In this document: one piece after another, positions 28,862 to 42,198 of the stretch
How positions within the stretch are numbered: position 1 is the stretch's first letter
How the letters are laid out: each line of letters opens with the position of its first letter
NCBI GenBank assembly: GCA_002104945.1
Contig: MCFH01000050.1
Location: forward strand, 127,501-191,500
Origin: Piromyces finnis
Taxonomy: Eukaryota; Neocallimastigomycota; Neocallimastigomycetes; Neocallimastigales; Neocallimastigaceae
Direction of reading: 5' to 3'
DNA: 64,000 bases
Translations under genes and position numbers: made by a program
The notes under the pieces: model-generated
What the model was told of the DNA's origin: nothing
Database searches by the model: none
What the model saw: the letters and a program-made list of their open reading frames with translations, nothing else

Positions 28862-30233
28862 TAAAAAAAATTAGAATGTAATAAATAATAATAAAAAAAA
28901 AAAAAGTATATATACAAAAAAAAAAAAAAAAAGATAAACTAAAATAGAAAATGAAAGAAATTAGAATAAAAAATCAATATAATTATAATTAAATAAATAT
29001 ATATTTGAAATATATATAAAATAATAATTTTTTATTTTATATATTCATTCATATTAATAATCTACTTTTTTTATATTTATTTTTTATATAATTACTTCCT
29101 TTTTATTCTTAAAAATATATAAAAGTACCCTTTTTTTTTTTTCAACTATTATTATATAATCATATTGAATATTATTTTTTTTTTTTTTATTTTTTAAAAA
29201 ACAAACAATAACCTATACCTTTTTTAAAAAAATGTATTTTTTTTTTCTTTATTTCAAATTTTTAATATTTTTCTTTTTTTTTTTTCAATTTCATTAAATT
29301 TATGTATTACTTTGCTATTCATATCTAACGTTCTATCAAAGGATAAATAAATAAAATAATTTATATATTTTATAATAATTTTTTTTTTCTCTATGTGTGT
29401 ATACATATGTTTTTTTTTTTTTTTTTTTTTTTTTTTTCCACCCTTTATAAATTTGTGAGTTGGTTCTAAAGTAGTTGTAGCTAATTAGTCAAAATTACTA
29501 GTTCATTTTAAATATTAAAATATTTTTTTTTTTTTTTTTGTTTGTTTAATAGAAATATTAAAATTCTTTAGCTTTTTATTTTATACTTTTTATTTTTGAT
29601 AAAAGAAAAAATAGAACTATTTATATATATATTTAAATACTAATGCTAAGCTATAATATAATTTAAATTGTTATTAATAAAGATTTTCTTTTTTTTTTTT
29701 TTTTAATAAAATATTGTAAAAGAATTAAATTGTAGTAATAATAGTTAGAATGAAATATATAAAAGGGTAATATAATAAAATCTAAATTTTTTTTTTTTTT
29801 TTTTTTTTCAATCTTTTATTAAACATTCTAAATTAAATGAAAAAAAAAAAAAAATAAAATAAAAAGAGAAAAGTAATCTAATAAAAAATCTATTTAAAAG
29901 TAAAAAATATATATATATTAGAACTATTTATATATAATTAAATTATATTTCATGATGATAAATAAAATTATTATCTTGAATATAACTTTCTTCTAATCTA
30001 TTAAAAATAAATAAAATAAAAAAATAAAAAAAAAAAAAAAAAAAATTAAATGGAAAATAATAAATATAATGCTATAGAATGAATTTTTATATAAAATTTA
30101 AAAATAAAATAATTTTAAAAATAAAAAAAAAAAAGATATTTTAATTATATTAAAATAGCTTTAAAGAATAGATTTATTTATATTATAACATGTCATAATT
30201 GTAATTTTTGTTTTGAATTTCTATTGAATTTAA
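27838..30233. other. Convergent 3' spacer, homopolymer-rich
   Basis: About 2.4 kb between the kinase stop and the PWWP gene stop. Dominated by long A and T runs (near 28308-28333, 28830-28857, 29410-29437, 29788-29808). No coding signal seen. Confidence 0.6.
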
Positions 30234-32440
30234 TTAATTGGTATTTTGACTGGGAGAATAATAAGAAGTACTACGAGTAGAATAGTAAAGTGGTTGATTT
30301 TTAAAAGAAGATGATTGTAGTTGTTGTTGCTGAGTTTCATTCTTCATTCTGGAAGGAGAATGATAGAAATTAGAAGGAGTAATGGTATCGTTATTAAGAT
30401 CTTTATCATTAGAGGATAATATTTCAGAGATGGATTTATTCATAGTAGGGGAATTATAATTAGAAATCATTTCCATAGTTTTAGGTTTTATTCCTTCAGA
30501 TAGGGATGGTTGTGAATGTTGTGCTAATGGTGGTGCTGATGATGATGATGGTAATGGTAGACGATGATTTCGTGAAGGAGAATAATTTATACCAGGAATT
30601 AATGTGGAGCCAGGTGATGATGAAGAACTTATATGGCTATTATGATGAGAAAAGGCACCTTCACTATGGATAGATGGAGATGACGGTGAATTGATATTAG
30701 GTTGAGAGGTACTATCTTTCAAAAGATTTTTCCAACGACCAAAAAGATTAATACAGCGTTGTTGAATATTATATTGATCATTGAAAGGGTATGGTCTTTT
30801 TGCTAAAATTTTAATAATCTTTCCAATTTTGGTATACTTTAAAATATTAATAGAAAGTGTTTTCTTTTCTATTTCATCTAAATAGGTATTGATATATTTT
30901 AAAACGGATGAGGAAAGATCTCTTTTTAATGTTTTTTGTAATTTAATTCTAATTTTCAATACTCTTTCTGCCAACTCAACCTCTTCTGATTTAAGAGGAA
31001 CTTCTTTTTCTTTTGAGACTTTATCTGTTTCTGGAGAAGATATTGATTGATGTTGATGGTGACGCTGACTTGGGGAAAGATATGTATTATCATTAGAAGC
31101 TACGGTAGGAGACGACTTCGATGAATGATGATATGATTGTGAATAGTGATGCGAACGTGAATGCGAATGGGAACTAGTATGTGGGCTGGAATAATGATGT
31201 CTTGAAGAAGAAGATTGATCTTGACGATGACTTGAGTAAGATTTTGGTGTATGTTCATGAGAAGTCTTTTGATAAGATTTAGGGGTTTGATTTACATTAG
31301 AAGTAGATGAATAAGGCGAAGAGTGATGTGAAGTAGTTCTTGTCGATTCTACAACTTGTTTTGGGGTTGATGGATATAGGGTTGGATTGGTTATAATATT
31401 TTTCGAAATAGTTTGTCCAATTTCATTTTCAACACAAATTTTTTTTGGAGTATGGGGTTGTTGTTGTTGTTGTTGTTGTTGTTGTTGCTTTGAATTTTGA
31501 ATGTTTTCTAGAGAGAGATTTTGATTAGTATTTAAATTTTGAATGGGTGTTGATATCATCATACCATTTTGATTTTGATTTGGCAATTGAATTTGAGTTA
31601 AATTAGTTACATTATTTCTATTTGGTGTATGCATAATATTTTGACTCGTATTTTGTTCATAGGGTTGAGCGGAATTATAATTTTGGATTTGATTATTTCT
31701 TGGGCTATTTATATAGATGGTATTAAGATTATTATATCGAAGGGGTGACTGATTAAAAGTTGAATAAGAAGCGTTTGGTTTTGGTATCTTGGGAACATTT
31801 TCTTTTTTAATTTTAACAAATGGATATTTTTGAGGATAAAGTTCATGAAGTGCTTTTGAAATAGCAATATTAAATAAATTTGTTCTTTTTTCTGTAATAA
31901 AGATTCCTTTATATTTTTCAAATGGTTTAATATATTTTGTATTCGCCCATGCACTTTTTTTTTTTAAAAAAAAAAAAAAATAAATAAATAAATAAAATAA
32001 GAATAGAGAATAAAATAAAAAATTCATTAATCATCAAATTTTAAAACATTTATATGAATATATTAATTTCTTACAATTTTTCCTTTCCATAAACATAAAC
32101 AGGAATATGTTTTAAATGTGTTTTTGGTTTATATGATAAAAATTCTGAAGATAATTTGTCTTCACTTTCTATCTAAAATATTTTTATTTAAAAATAATAG
32201 ATGATAAAGTAAATTTAAAAATTATTATTAATTAAATATTCATATTATTGTTAATTTAGAAATTTATATATATATGTAAAGAAAAACATTTATTTTTAAA
32301 ATAGTAATAATTACAATACAACAACAATAATAATAATAGCAATTAAACTTTTGTTAAAATAATATATTCACCTTTGAAGGCCACCAAGGATATCCTCTAA
32401 ACTTTACCCATACAATAGATCCATTTGTGATTGTATTCAT
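30234..32440 (-). CDS. PWWP-domain chromatin protein with LEDGF-IBD/TFIIS-N-like C-terminal domain
   Basis: Three exons: 32440-32372, 32172-32075, 31953-30234; 628 residues. The PWWP domain fills residues 1-75: GSIVWVKFRGYPWWPSK, then HIPVYVYGKEKFAWANTKYI and IKPFEKYKG. A long Ser/Gln/His/Pro-rich region follows, with a Gln run near 31460-31490. Residues about 378-466 form a helical domain (VELAERVLKIRIKLQKTLKR; ILKYTKIGKIIKILAKRPYP; CINLFGRWKNLL) with the pattern of the integrase-binding domain of LEDGF/HRP2 or a TFIIS N-domain. PWWP domains read methylated H3K36 on transcribed chromatin and IBD/TND domains recruit elongation factors; both roles are inferred for this protein. The C-terminal tail is Ser-rich. 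The acceptor of exon 3 abuts a long A/T tract. Confidence 0.75.
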
Positions 32441-34772
32441 TTTTAAATTAATGTCTCTTAAAATTTATAAAAGCTTATATTGTCTTTAACCAAAATACGC
32501 TTTAAAAAAAATCTATACTCTTATTTCGTATATATTTTATTTTTCTTTATTGTGTATTAAAAATCTACATATTATTATTATTACTGGTATATTGATATAT
32601 CCAAATTTTCTATTGATTTTATTTTTATATTATTTGAGTTTATTAATAATATAAAAAGAAAAAAGAGAAAAAATTTTAAGATTATTAATTCTTATTTTGA
32701 TAATATTGTATATATTATTCTTTTCTTTTTTTTTTTTTTTTTATTTTTATTTTCTACACAAAAAAGAAAAGAAGAGTCATATATATTTTATATTTATTAT
32801 TAGCACTGATGAAAGTTGTAATATTTACTAATAAAAAAAAAGTATAGAAAAGCAAAGTAAATTGGCTTTATAAAAAAAATAATAATCTATTCGACTTTGG
32901 TTATTATACAAAATTTAATATTATACTAAACTTTTTAAAATTATTTACAAATTCGTTCTTTTTATTCTATTAAATATATGAAATTATTATTTTATAAATT
33001 AAATTATTTTTATCAATTTTATAAAAAAAAAAAAAAAAATTAACAATATTAATACATTTATAACGAAAAAATAAAAATGTTTTTTTTTATATACTAAATT
33101 AATATAAATTATTTTATATTAAATAATATATATACAATTTATTTTAATATATTAATCGATAATATTAAATTTGAAATAAACATTATAAATTATACTTTTC
33201 AATTTTTATTTTTTGTAATAGTGATTTTAAAAATTTTAAAATTTTATCTGTCTGTTGTCCATGGCAAAGTTAATTTAATAATGTATATTCATCATTAATT
33301 AATGTATAATACATATATTAAAATGACGATAAAATGAAAATCATGAATGTAAATCACGATGAATATCAAAAAACTTTGAAAAAAAAAAAAAAAACCAAAG
33401 ATTTAGAATAATAAAACTTTGAAATTAAAAAAGCATTAATTGAAATAATTATAAACTTTAAAGTAACATCATTGTTAAATTTATAGCAGAAAAATGTATA
33501 ATAAATATTTTAGATGCAATTTTACCAATAAAAAAAAACATAAGGGGTAAAAAGGAAAGTTACTATGAATGAAGAATGAAAAAAAAGGAAAATGGTATCG
33601 CAAAAGTAAAATATCGTTTTTATTTTAATTTAAAAAAAATTTTTTTTTTATCTCAACTTTAGTATTAAAATTAGTTTCAACGTTGAATTTCATTTAATAG
33701 TTTTTATTTTATTATAAAAAAAATGTATTTAATTTACTTTTTTTTTTTATTTTTTTTTTATTTTGTTACTATATGTTTTTATAAATTTAAATATTTTTAT
33801 TTACATAAATGTTTCATTGATTTACGTTTTTTTTTTTTTTTTAATTACTTTATTGTATTATTTTTTTGTTCGTTTTTTTTTTTTTTCTGTTTAGTTTTTT
33901 GTATTTTCTTTTTAATACTGTATGATATTTTTCTTTTCCTTCATTTATATTTACTTATTAAGTGTCTATATAAATTAACTAAAACAACGCTTTGTTTTAT
34001 TTCTTTTTATATATGTATATATAAAGAATATTTTTGATGTAATGAAAACATTATAAGTTTTTGTGATTTTATTTGGTTTTTAAATTAATTATTCTTATTC
34101 TAATAATTATAATTTTTTTTTTTTTTTTTAATTTATAAGTTAGCAGATGCAGATATTTCAATGATGTGCTTTTTCTTTGTTTTGTTTTGCTTTTTCTTCT
34201 TCTTAAATAATTTTTTTTTTCTTTTAAAATAAATTATAAAAAAAAAATTTTAAAATATATAATAAAAAATATATCTTATGAAATTAAATTAAATGGTTTA
34301 ATAAATAAATTATTGAAAATAGGTATTAAATTACGTTATTGCTTTTAGGATATAAAATGATATATATTTTATATATATTCTAATATCTTTTATGATAATG
34401 ATGTTGTTGTTATTTTTTAATAATATAAAAAATAAAATAAAAAAAAAAAAGGCATTATTGAAATAAATATTGATATTTTGTTTTTTTAAATAATTAAATC
34501 TTTGTGTGTTGTTGAATTGTTGGTGTTTTTTTTATTTCCAAAAATTTTTTATATGATTTTTTTTTTCTTGATTTTAATTTAACTTTTCATTTTTTGTATT
34601 ATGTTTGGTTTAATTATATTTTTAACTGTTTCTTTCTATAATAAACTATTATTATTATGGTTTTTTTTTTTTTTTTTTTTCTTCCTTTTTAACACCATAA
34701 TAGTTTATATCATTATATTTAATCCCTTATTAACTTTTATATTTTTGTACAATTCGTTTATTTTTGTTTTGA
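32441..34772. other. Intergenic spacer
   Basis: About 2.3 kb between the PWWP gene start and the folliculin stop, both on the minus strand. T-rich frames at 33723-34037 and 34601-34834 on the plus strand are Phe/Leu low-complexity and not genes. Confidence 0.55.
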
Positions 34773-37665
34773 CTAATCTCTCAATAAAATCTGTCTATCA
34801 TTTTTCCTTAAACCTCTGGAGAAATATAGCATAATTGGTATGTCTGAACGGTTTACATTTAAAACATTAATAACTGAATCTTGTTTATTTTCAGTTTCAG
34901 TCTTTCCCAATTTTACAAATTTAAAAAATAATTTTGCTTTACTAAAATTAAAATATATATATATGTAATAAAAAATTATAAATATATTATATATTATTAC
35001 TCATCATGGTTTATCCAAAGTATAAATGAAAATAACGTTAAAATCAATTAGATTATAAATGGTATATATGATAAATGACTTACTTTAACCATTTTTCTCT
35101 AAAAACGTGCATTTGAATATCAAAAACTTTACTTGGAATATCCGATTTAATAATATGTTCAATTTGATCAATTAATACACTTTTTTGAAATGGATAATTT
35201 GTTTGTAATTGATCAATCACAGGTTTGAATTGAATATTAATAATTTCATTTGTATTTTCTTCAGTTGAAATATCTATTAAAACATAATTAGATTCATCAA
35301 TTTCAGATGGAATTTCCACCTCTTTTTTAATTCCAAGCATATTACAACGCCATGGTTCCATATACTCATCTAAATAATTATACGAGGTACAACAAGATTC
35401 TGGAATAAATGACTAGTATAAAAAAAAGATATTAATAAAATTTTAATTATGAAATTAATTTCATTAATAAAAATTATGTAATGAAATAAATATTTAATAG
35501 AGTTTAATGATTCCAATTTACCTTTAATACTTTAATTATAGAAGTAGCAATTTCAATTTTATCAGTACGAATAATAATTTGTGTACCAATAGCTGTGTTA
35601 TATATTAAATATTTAAAATGCATTTCACCAAAAATTCTCCATAAATCTTTTAAATTTTCAATCATTATTAGAGATGATTCTGGTTTTTCTGAGGATTCAC
35701 TCGAAAGATTAGATCCATTTATACTAACTTTATTGCCTTCTTGATCCAACAATATAACTTTTTCATTATTATCGTTTTCTTCTTCATGATCATTCGTTAG
35801 TTCTTTATATTTTAAATATAAAATTGTATCCACCTATATTTTATATTATAGTTAATAATATATTGTTTAGTTTAAAATAAAAATATTTCATTTACGTCAA
35901 AAGTTATTTCTTTGATATCAATTTTATTTAAATTTTTATATTAATTTACCATATCATAATTTTCTTGACACTTTTCATAAAGTCTGTCTCTTGACGCTCT
36001 CAAAATCCATGAAAATGTTGAATGTAAATGCATAAATATATTCTATTATATATAATAGAATATATATATAATTATTAATATTTGGTATGTAATAAAAAGT
36101 TATAAAATGAAGATAATATAGAATGAAAATGACATACAGGATTATTAAGAAGATCCACTAATGACCTCAGTGGTTGATTTCCACGTCTTCTTATAAATTG
36201 CTCTTTTAATAAAAAAAAAATATTATTAAATAATACATTAACAAATTAATATTTATAATAATTATTTAATTATTTATATATACCAGGTGATAATGGACTA
36301 TAGATCTTAGCGCGATTAATATTAAGATCTTGATTAGATTTCTTTTCAATTTCAAATGTTTTTTCAGCAGTTGCTTGTAAATCTTTTGCCGTTGATTTGA
36401 ATTTACTAAAGTTTATTGTATTTAAATTTATGCTTATTAATATATCTTAATATCAATAACAATAATATTGATATAAACTAACCTTACTAAAAATCCCCAT
36501 GAAGCAATAATAAATGACTTATCTGAATGTAAGAATGAAATACTGTACCATCTTTGAAATCCTCTAGCTTGAATATCTTTTAATTTAAATATATAACTTA
36601 AAGAATATCCATTTTGCTCATCACCAAAAAATATGGCACCCTCTCTGCCTGGACAGAATTCACAACTTAAACTAAAATAATTATAAAATCATTTAATTAA
36701 TATCACAAAATTAATAATTTTTTTTCTAAAAGAATTAAAAAATGATTTATATAAACATAAAATAAAAAAATTATTTATGTTATAAATATAAAATAATAAA
36801 TTTAAAAATAAATTAAAATTTTTACCTTCTAACACATGCTTGTCTTACAATTGGGTATAATCGACTGAGATATGGGTATCTTGTGGTGATATAGGTCATA
36901 TTGTTTTCTAAATCATCCGATATAAATCCTTTAAAACCTTTTTCATTTTCATTTGAAATTCCATTCGTGTCGATTTTATTCGTAGCAGGTTTATTATTAA
37001 TTTTATGCATTTCAGCTATTTCGTTTGCTCTTTCTTCTTTGCTTATATCATTACTTTTACTTTTAATATTAATTTGAAGAGGACGATCTTCTTCTTCCTC
37101 TTCTTCTTCAACAGAAGCATTACTTTGTCTATCGATATCGAATTGCTTCCTAACATCACTTGGGTTAGAAAGTTGATTATCCAATTGATTTTGGTCAAAA
37201 TTTATTCCTATATTCAAAGGTGCTTGTTGGAATTCTGAATTAGATTGATTCTCTTGTTCCGAACCCTTTTCATTTATAAGACTTGAAACTTGTTGAGGTA
37301 CAATTAATGAACAGCCTGAACATGATGATTTTGTTGTAATTTTATTGCTATTTTCAGATATAAATTTTTCTAATTTATAAAATTGATTAACTGGAAAACA
37401 TTGAGAACATGAAATTATAGATGGACCTATATTAACCATATCCAATATATACAAAATAACAAAATAATTAGAACTTCATATAATTTCAAATTTTACTTTT
37501 TATTAAACAATATTAATTACTTACCATGAACTTCACAAAAATTTGAAAATGCTATTTATATTATTATTTATTATTTATTTTAAATTATATTTATTATTAA
37601 TATCTTTTCTTTTAATATGAACAAAATATTCAAAATTATTAAAATAGTTTACCTATTATCATCAT
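34773..37665 (-). CDS. FLCN: Folliculin (FLCN), Rag GTPase-activating protein
   Basis: Ten exons: 37665-37653, 37551-37525, 37426-36826, 36671-36483, 36405-36284, 36202-36138, 36042-35950, 35833-35522, 35412-35084, 34941-34773; 639 residues. The first exon codes only four residues plus one base, the second about nine, giving [18 protein letters not shown], equivalent to the start of human FLCN. Strong matches continue: [62 protein letters not shown], and a DENN-type C-terminus with [13 protein letters not shown]. The Arg of ARGFQRW (near residue 250) corresponds to the Arg finger that stimulates RagC/D GTP hydrolysis, so the TORC1-regulating activity should be intact. An acidic disordered insert occupies residues about 50-180. 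It would act with a folliculin-interacting partner at the vacuole; none is in the window. Confidence 0.92.
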
Positions 37666-40600
37666 TTTTTAAATAAATAGTAAATTTGTTTCGTTTGTAT
37701 TAAATTAATTTTATATATGGATGTTGGGATAGAAAGAAATTATCTGATAGTTTTTTGTTTTTAATTTTTAATTTTTTATTTTTTTTATTTTTTATTTTTA
37801 TTTTATTTTTTTTTTTTTTTTGTTTAAAAGTATATTGTATACTGATTTACAATATATTTTTTATTGTTTTTTTTTTTTTTTTTTATATATACTGAAAAAA
37901 TATTGAAATTTTATACTAATGGAAATATAGATATATATCTTCCTATTAATACATTTTTTATTATTATTATTATATTAATTAATATATTGAACTTTTAAAT
38001 ATTTAAATTCTATATTATTATTTATAGAAAATCTTATGATAATAAAAAACACTAAATTTGTTTTTTATAGTGCTGAATAATAAATATATAGAATCTTTTT
38101 ATAAAAAAATTACTATTAGTAAAATAAAAATTTAAATAAATATACTCTCTAATAAATATAATTTATATTTAATAAACAATTCCAAAATATATATATTTAT
38201 TCAGTGAAATTAATAAAATAAAAAGAATTATAATTGAATTTATTCGTTTAATCATTATTGATATTAAAAATATTGAAAATTCAATTTTATATGATATAAT
38301 ATAATATGAAAATATTAAAAATATTGGTAGTTGATATATAATAAGGAAAAACATTGAATATCACATTAGAGTAATAAATATTATTAGTAATTAATTATTT
38401 CAATGACATCAACAATAATGAAAAAATTGTTCAAAAAAAATATATTGTCATTATATTGTTTTATATTGTACAAAAATGTTATTGATAATATATATAAAAA
38501 AAGTTAATATATAAAATAAATATAAATTATTGTTTTTCTTAAATTAATAATAAAAAATTAATATTAATAATCATAATGTTTACCTATATCTAATATTTTT
38601 ACCCCGTTCGCTCTTCTTAACCTTTTGCTTTATTATTATTATAAATTATTAATTAACATAATAAATGTGTTTTTTTTTTTTTTTTTTTTGTTTTGTTTTG
38701 TTTTTGTTTTTTTTAAATTTTTAGTATTATCGTTTTTTTATTCAAGTATAATATTATTAAATAAATATAAAATTCTCTTTTCTTTTATACTTTTATCATA
38801 AAAAAATTAAAAGGAAAGTAAATTTTTTACAGTTTAATAAAGCATATGATAATAAAAGTATTGAATTGGAAAATTATAATATTTAATTTGAAATTAAAAA
38901 ATTAATTTTTAGTTTTTGGAAAATAAAATTTCAAATTTCTTAAATATAAAGAGATATAAAGGTAGTTAAAATTTTTTATAATATAAATAAAAATTATCCT
39001 TAATTATTACTTAAATAAATAATAAAAAGAAATAAATGTAAATTTAGGATAATATAATTATATTATATATTATAAAATAGAGAAATTATATGTTTAGAAA
39101 AAATAATAGAACTTTACAAAAACTCTTAAAATTATTTTATTTTTGTACTTTATTTTTTAATTGTTTTTTTTTTATTATTGTTGTTGTTGTTTATATAGAG
39201 TTTAGATTATTAACAAAATTTCAAAAATGTATCATTTAATTTCTAAATTCTATATTATTTTAATTTTTAAATAAACAAAATTCAATATTCTATGAAAAAA
39301 AAAAATTAATTTTATCCACTTTTGTATATATTCCCTTCTTCCATTTAATATTTTAACCCATAATACAGCTTCATCATTATAATTATTTTAACCTTTTAAT
39401 CTCTTTAAATTTAAATAAAAAAAAAATAATAATTAAAATAGAAAAGAATAAAAATTGCAAAATAAAAGTATAAAAAGAAATTATTTAATATTTATATATT
39501 TCCACCATTTATAATTAAAATGTATTTAATTTATATAGTAATATATGAAAATCTTTAAAGATTTATAATAAATAGTTTTTATAAATTTTATATATTATTA
39601 TTTAATATTTAATATATATAAAATAATATTTTTTTATGATTTTTTATTATTATTATTATTATTATAAATTAATAATTATCATTCTTACCTTTAATAAAAA
39701 TCATTAAAATGATTCAAATAATATATATAATCATTACATTATTATATATATTATTTATTTATTACTTCTATTTAAAATGGATAAAATGTTTTTTTTGTTT
39801 AATGGATACATCATTTATATTAATTAGTCTAAGTCATGTTACATAATTTACAATATGCTCAATTTATTTTGTTTTATATTTAATATATGGAAAAATTGAT
39901 ATTTATATATTTGTATATATATTAAAAATTCATAACTATAATTACTTTAATTACTTTAAAATCATATATTTTTTTGAATAAAGGATTATTTTTTTTTTCA
40001 ATAATTTTATTTTTTAATTAAATGAGATTATATAATTATAATATATTAATATAAATATATTATTTAATATAACTAAATAAAAATAATATATTCTATGGTC
40101 AAAAATATAAATGAATTTTAAAATTATTCAATTTCATAACCTTCCTTATTTGTTAATTTTGCAAAGAAAATTTTACACAATAAAAAGTTGGTTAAGAAGT
40201 AAGAATACTTCACCAAATTCAGGTATGTCTTGATTTAAATTCATTCTAAAAGTCTAACAGTAATGAGAATGGTTTATGATAATATTATCATACTTTATAT
40301 TGAAAAATAAAAAATATAATAGTGATTGTATTTAACTAATTATAAATATATTGTGTTACCTGTTTTTATATAATATTTAATTTAAATAAAAGATATTGCA
40401 CTATAAAAACTAAGCATTTACATCAATAATCCAATATTCCAATATTCATATAAATATAACTAACATACATATATCTTATTAATTTAATAATTCACTATAT
40501 ACTTTATTTTAAATCTTATTTACTATAAAAATAAATGATAAAAAATAGCAATAATATTATAAAAAAAAAAAGATAAATATAATGATAATATGAGTACTAA

Positions 40601-42162
40601 ATGAATATGGATGTATATACAATATTATAATATTTTATTTATTCATGACGTATAAGTTATTATATTTAACAATACAGCGCACTACTATGAATTTATATAA
40701 ATTTAAATAGCTTATTATTAGAAATAAATGATTTTTTTTCTTTGTTAAAATAATTAAAACTATATTAAAATATTCATTTAATTAAAGTTTAATATTTCCT
40801 TTTTATTTTAATGAAAAAAAAAGACTATTAATACTAATTAGGAATAAATATTGTAAATATAACTTTATAAAATGGGAATAATAATAATGATAACTATTTT
40901 TTCTGTATATTTTACCATATTTATACTTATTATTTGTATTATAATAATAGTTTGTATATTTAAATAACTTTGTTAATGTAACATATACAATAATATACAA
41001 TAATTATTTGTCATTGTGTATATTATTTCTATTTATACAAATTTTGAATTTCTTCAAAGAGGCAATTAAAGTATATTTTAATAATTAATATAACAAATTT
41101 CTTTTCAAAAAATATCCATAATTATTATATAAATTTGAACTTGAAACAAAATATTAATGTTTTTAATTAATACTATATTCACTATAATAATAAAATAAAG
41201 TTAAATATTATTAAATAATTATTATATATATTCATTGTATTGCATTTTTATTAATTTCTATAATACTTACTAATTCATTTATTGATTAGATGAGCAATCT
41301 TCATTTTCATATGTAAATATATTTATTATTAAAAAAATAAATAATAAACAATAATAATTAGGAAGATATCAATATAAAAATATATGTACATGCATAAATA
41401 TAGTTATATAAAATATTATAATCTATAAATTCAAGTAATTTATAGATAATTATATATTAATTCTTACTTTTTTTAAGCATATCAAAAAATGTCATTTTAA
41501 TAACTTTTAATTAAATGATAAAAAATTGAATTAAAATATAGATTATAGTTACACAAATATTTCGGATATGGATCATTTTGCTTTGATACTATCAATAATA
41601 ATTAATATTTTCAATAAATACTAATACTAATAATATTTTATTATTTTTTAAATATCATTTATATTACTTTTTCTTTATGCCTATTAACTTTTTTTACTTT
41701 TTTATTTTTTATAAACATTAAACAAATGCACCATTTATTAATTCCAAATATATATATATGTTTATCTTATTTTTATTATTATGTAACTTGGTTTCTTGAA
41801 TTTTATATTTTTGTGAAAATAAATTATAATTATTAATATATTTCAAGATAACTTTATAATATGAAACATTCTATAAAAAATGAAATAAAATGTTCAATTG
41901 ATAATTATCCAAACAAAATAACATCATATATTATTTAAATTATTATATGTTTATTTCTCTTGAAATAATTAAAATATAGTTCTTGAATATACTGATTTTC
42001 ATTTTTAAGAAGTAGTAACTAATTGAATATATGTTAAACGGAATGTTAATTATTTTTATATTTATTTAAAATTATTATTCCGAAATTACATTCAAAAACA
42101 GTTGTATTTTTTGAAATTAATAAAAAAATATAAATAATTATATATGTTTTTTTTATCAATTT

Positions 42163-42198
<36 letters not shown>

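Noticed and set aside
33723-34834. Phe/Leu-rich plus-strand frames that look like membrane proteins
   Set aside because: They come from T homopolymers, have no family motif and no supporting splice structure.
38600-38635. Less AT-rich patch with a GTTCGC word, considered as a tRNA T-arm
   Set aside because: No acceptor or anticodon stem can be folded around it.
40157-40236. Short non-repetitive frame starting MNLNQDIPEF on the minus strand
   Set aside because: Stops after about 26 codons with no splice partner or family resemblance.
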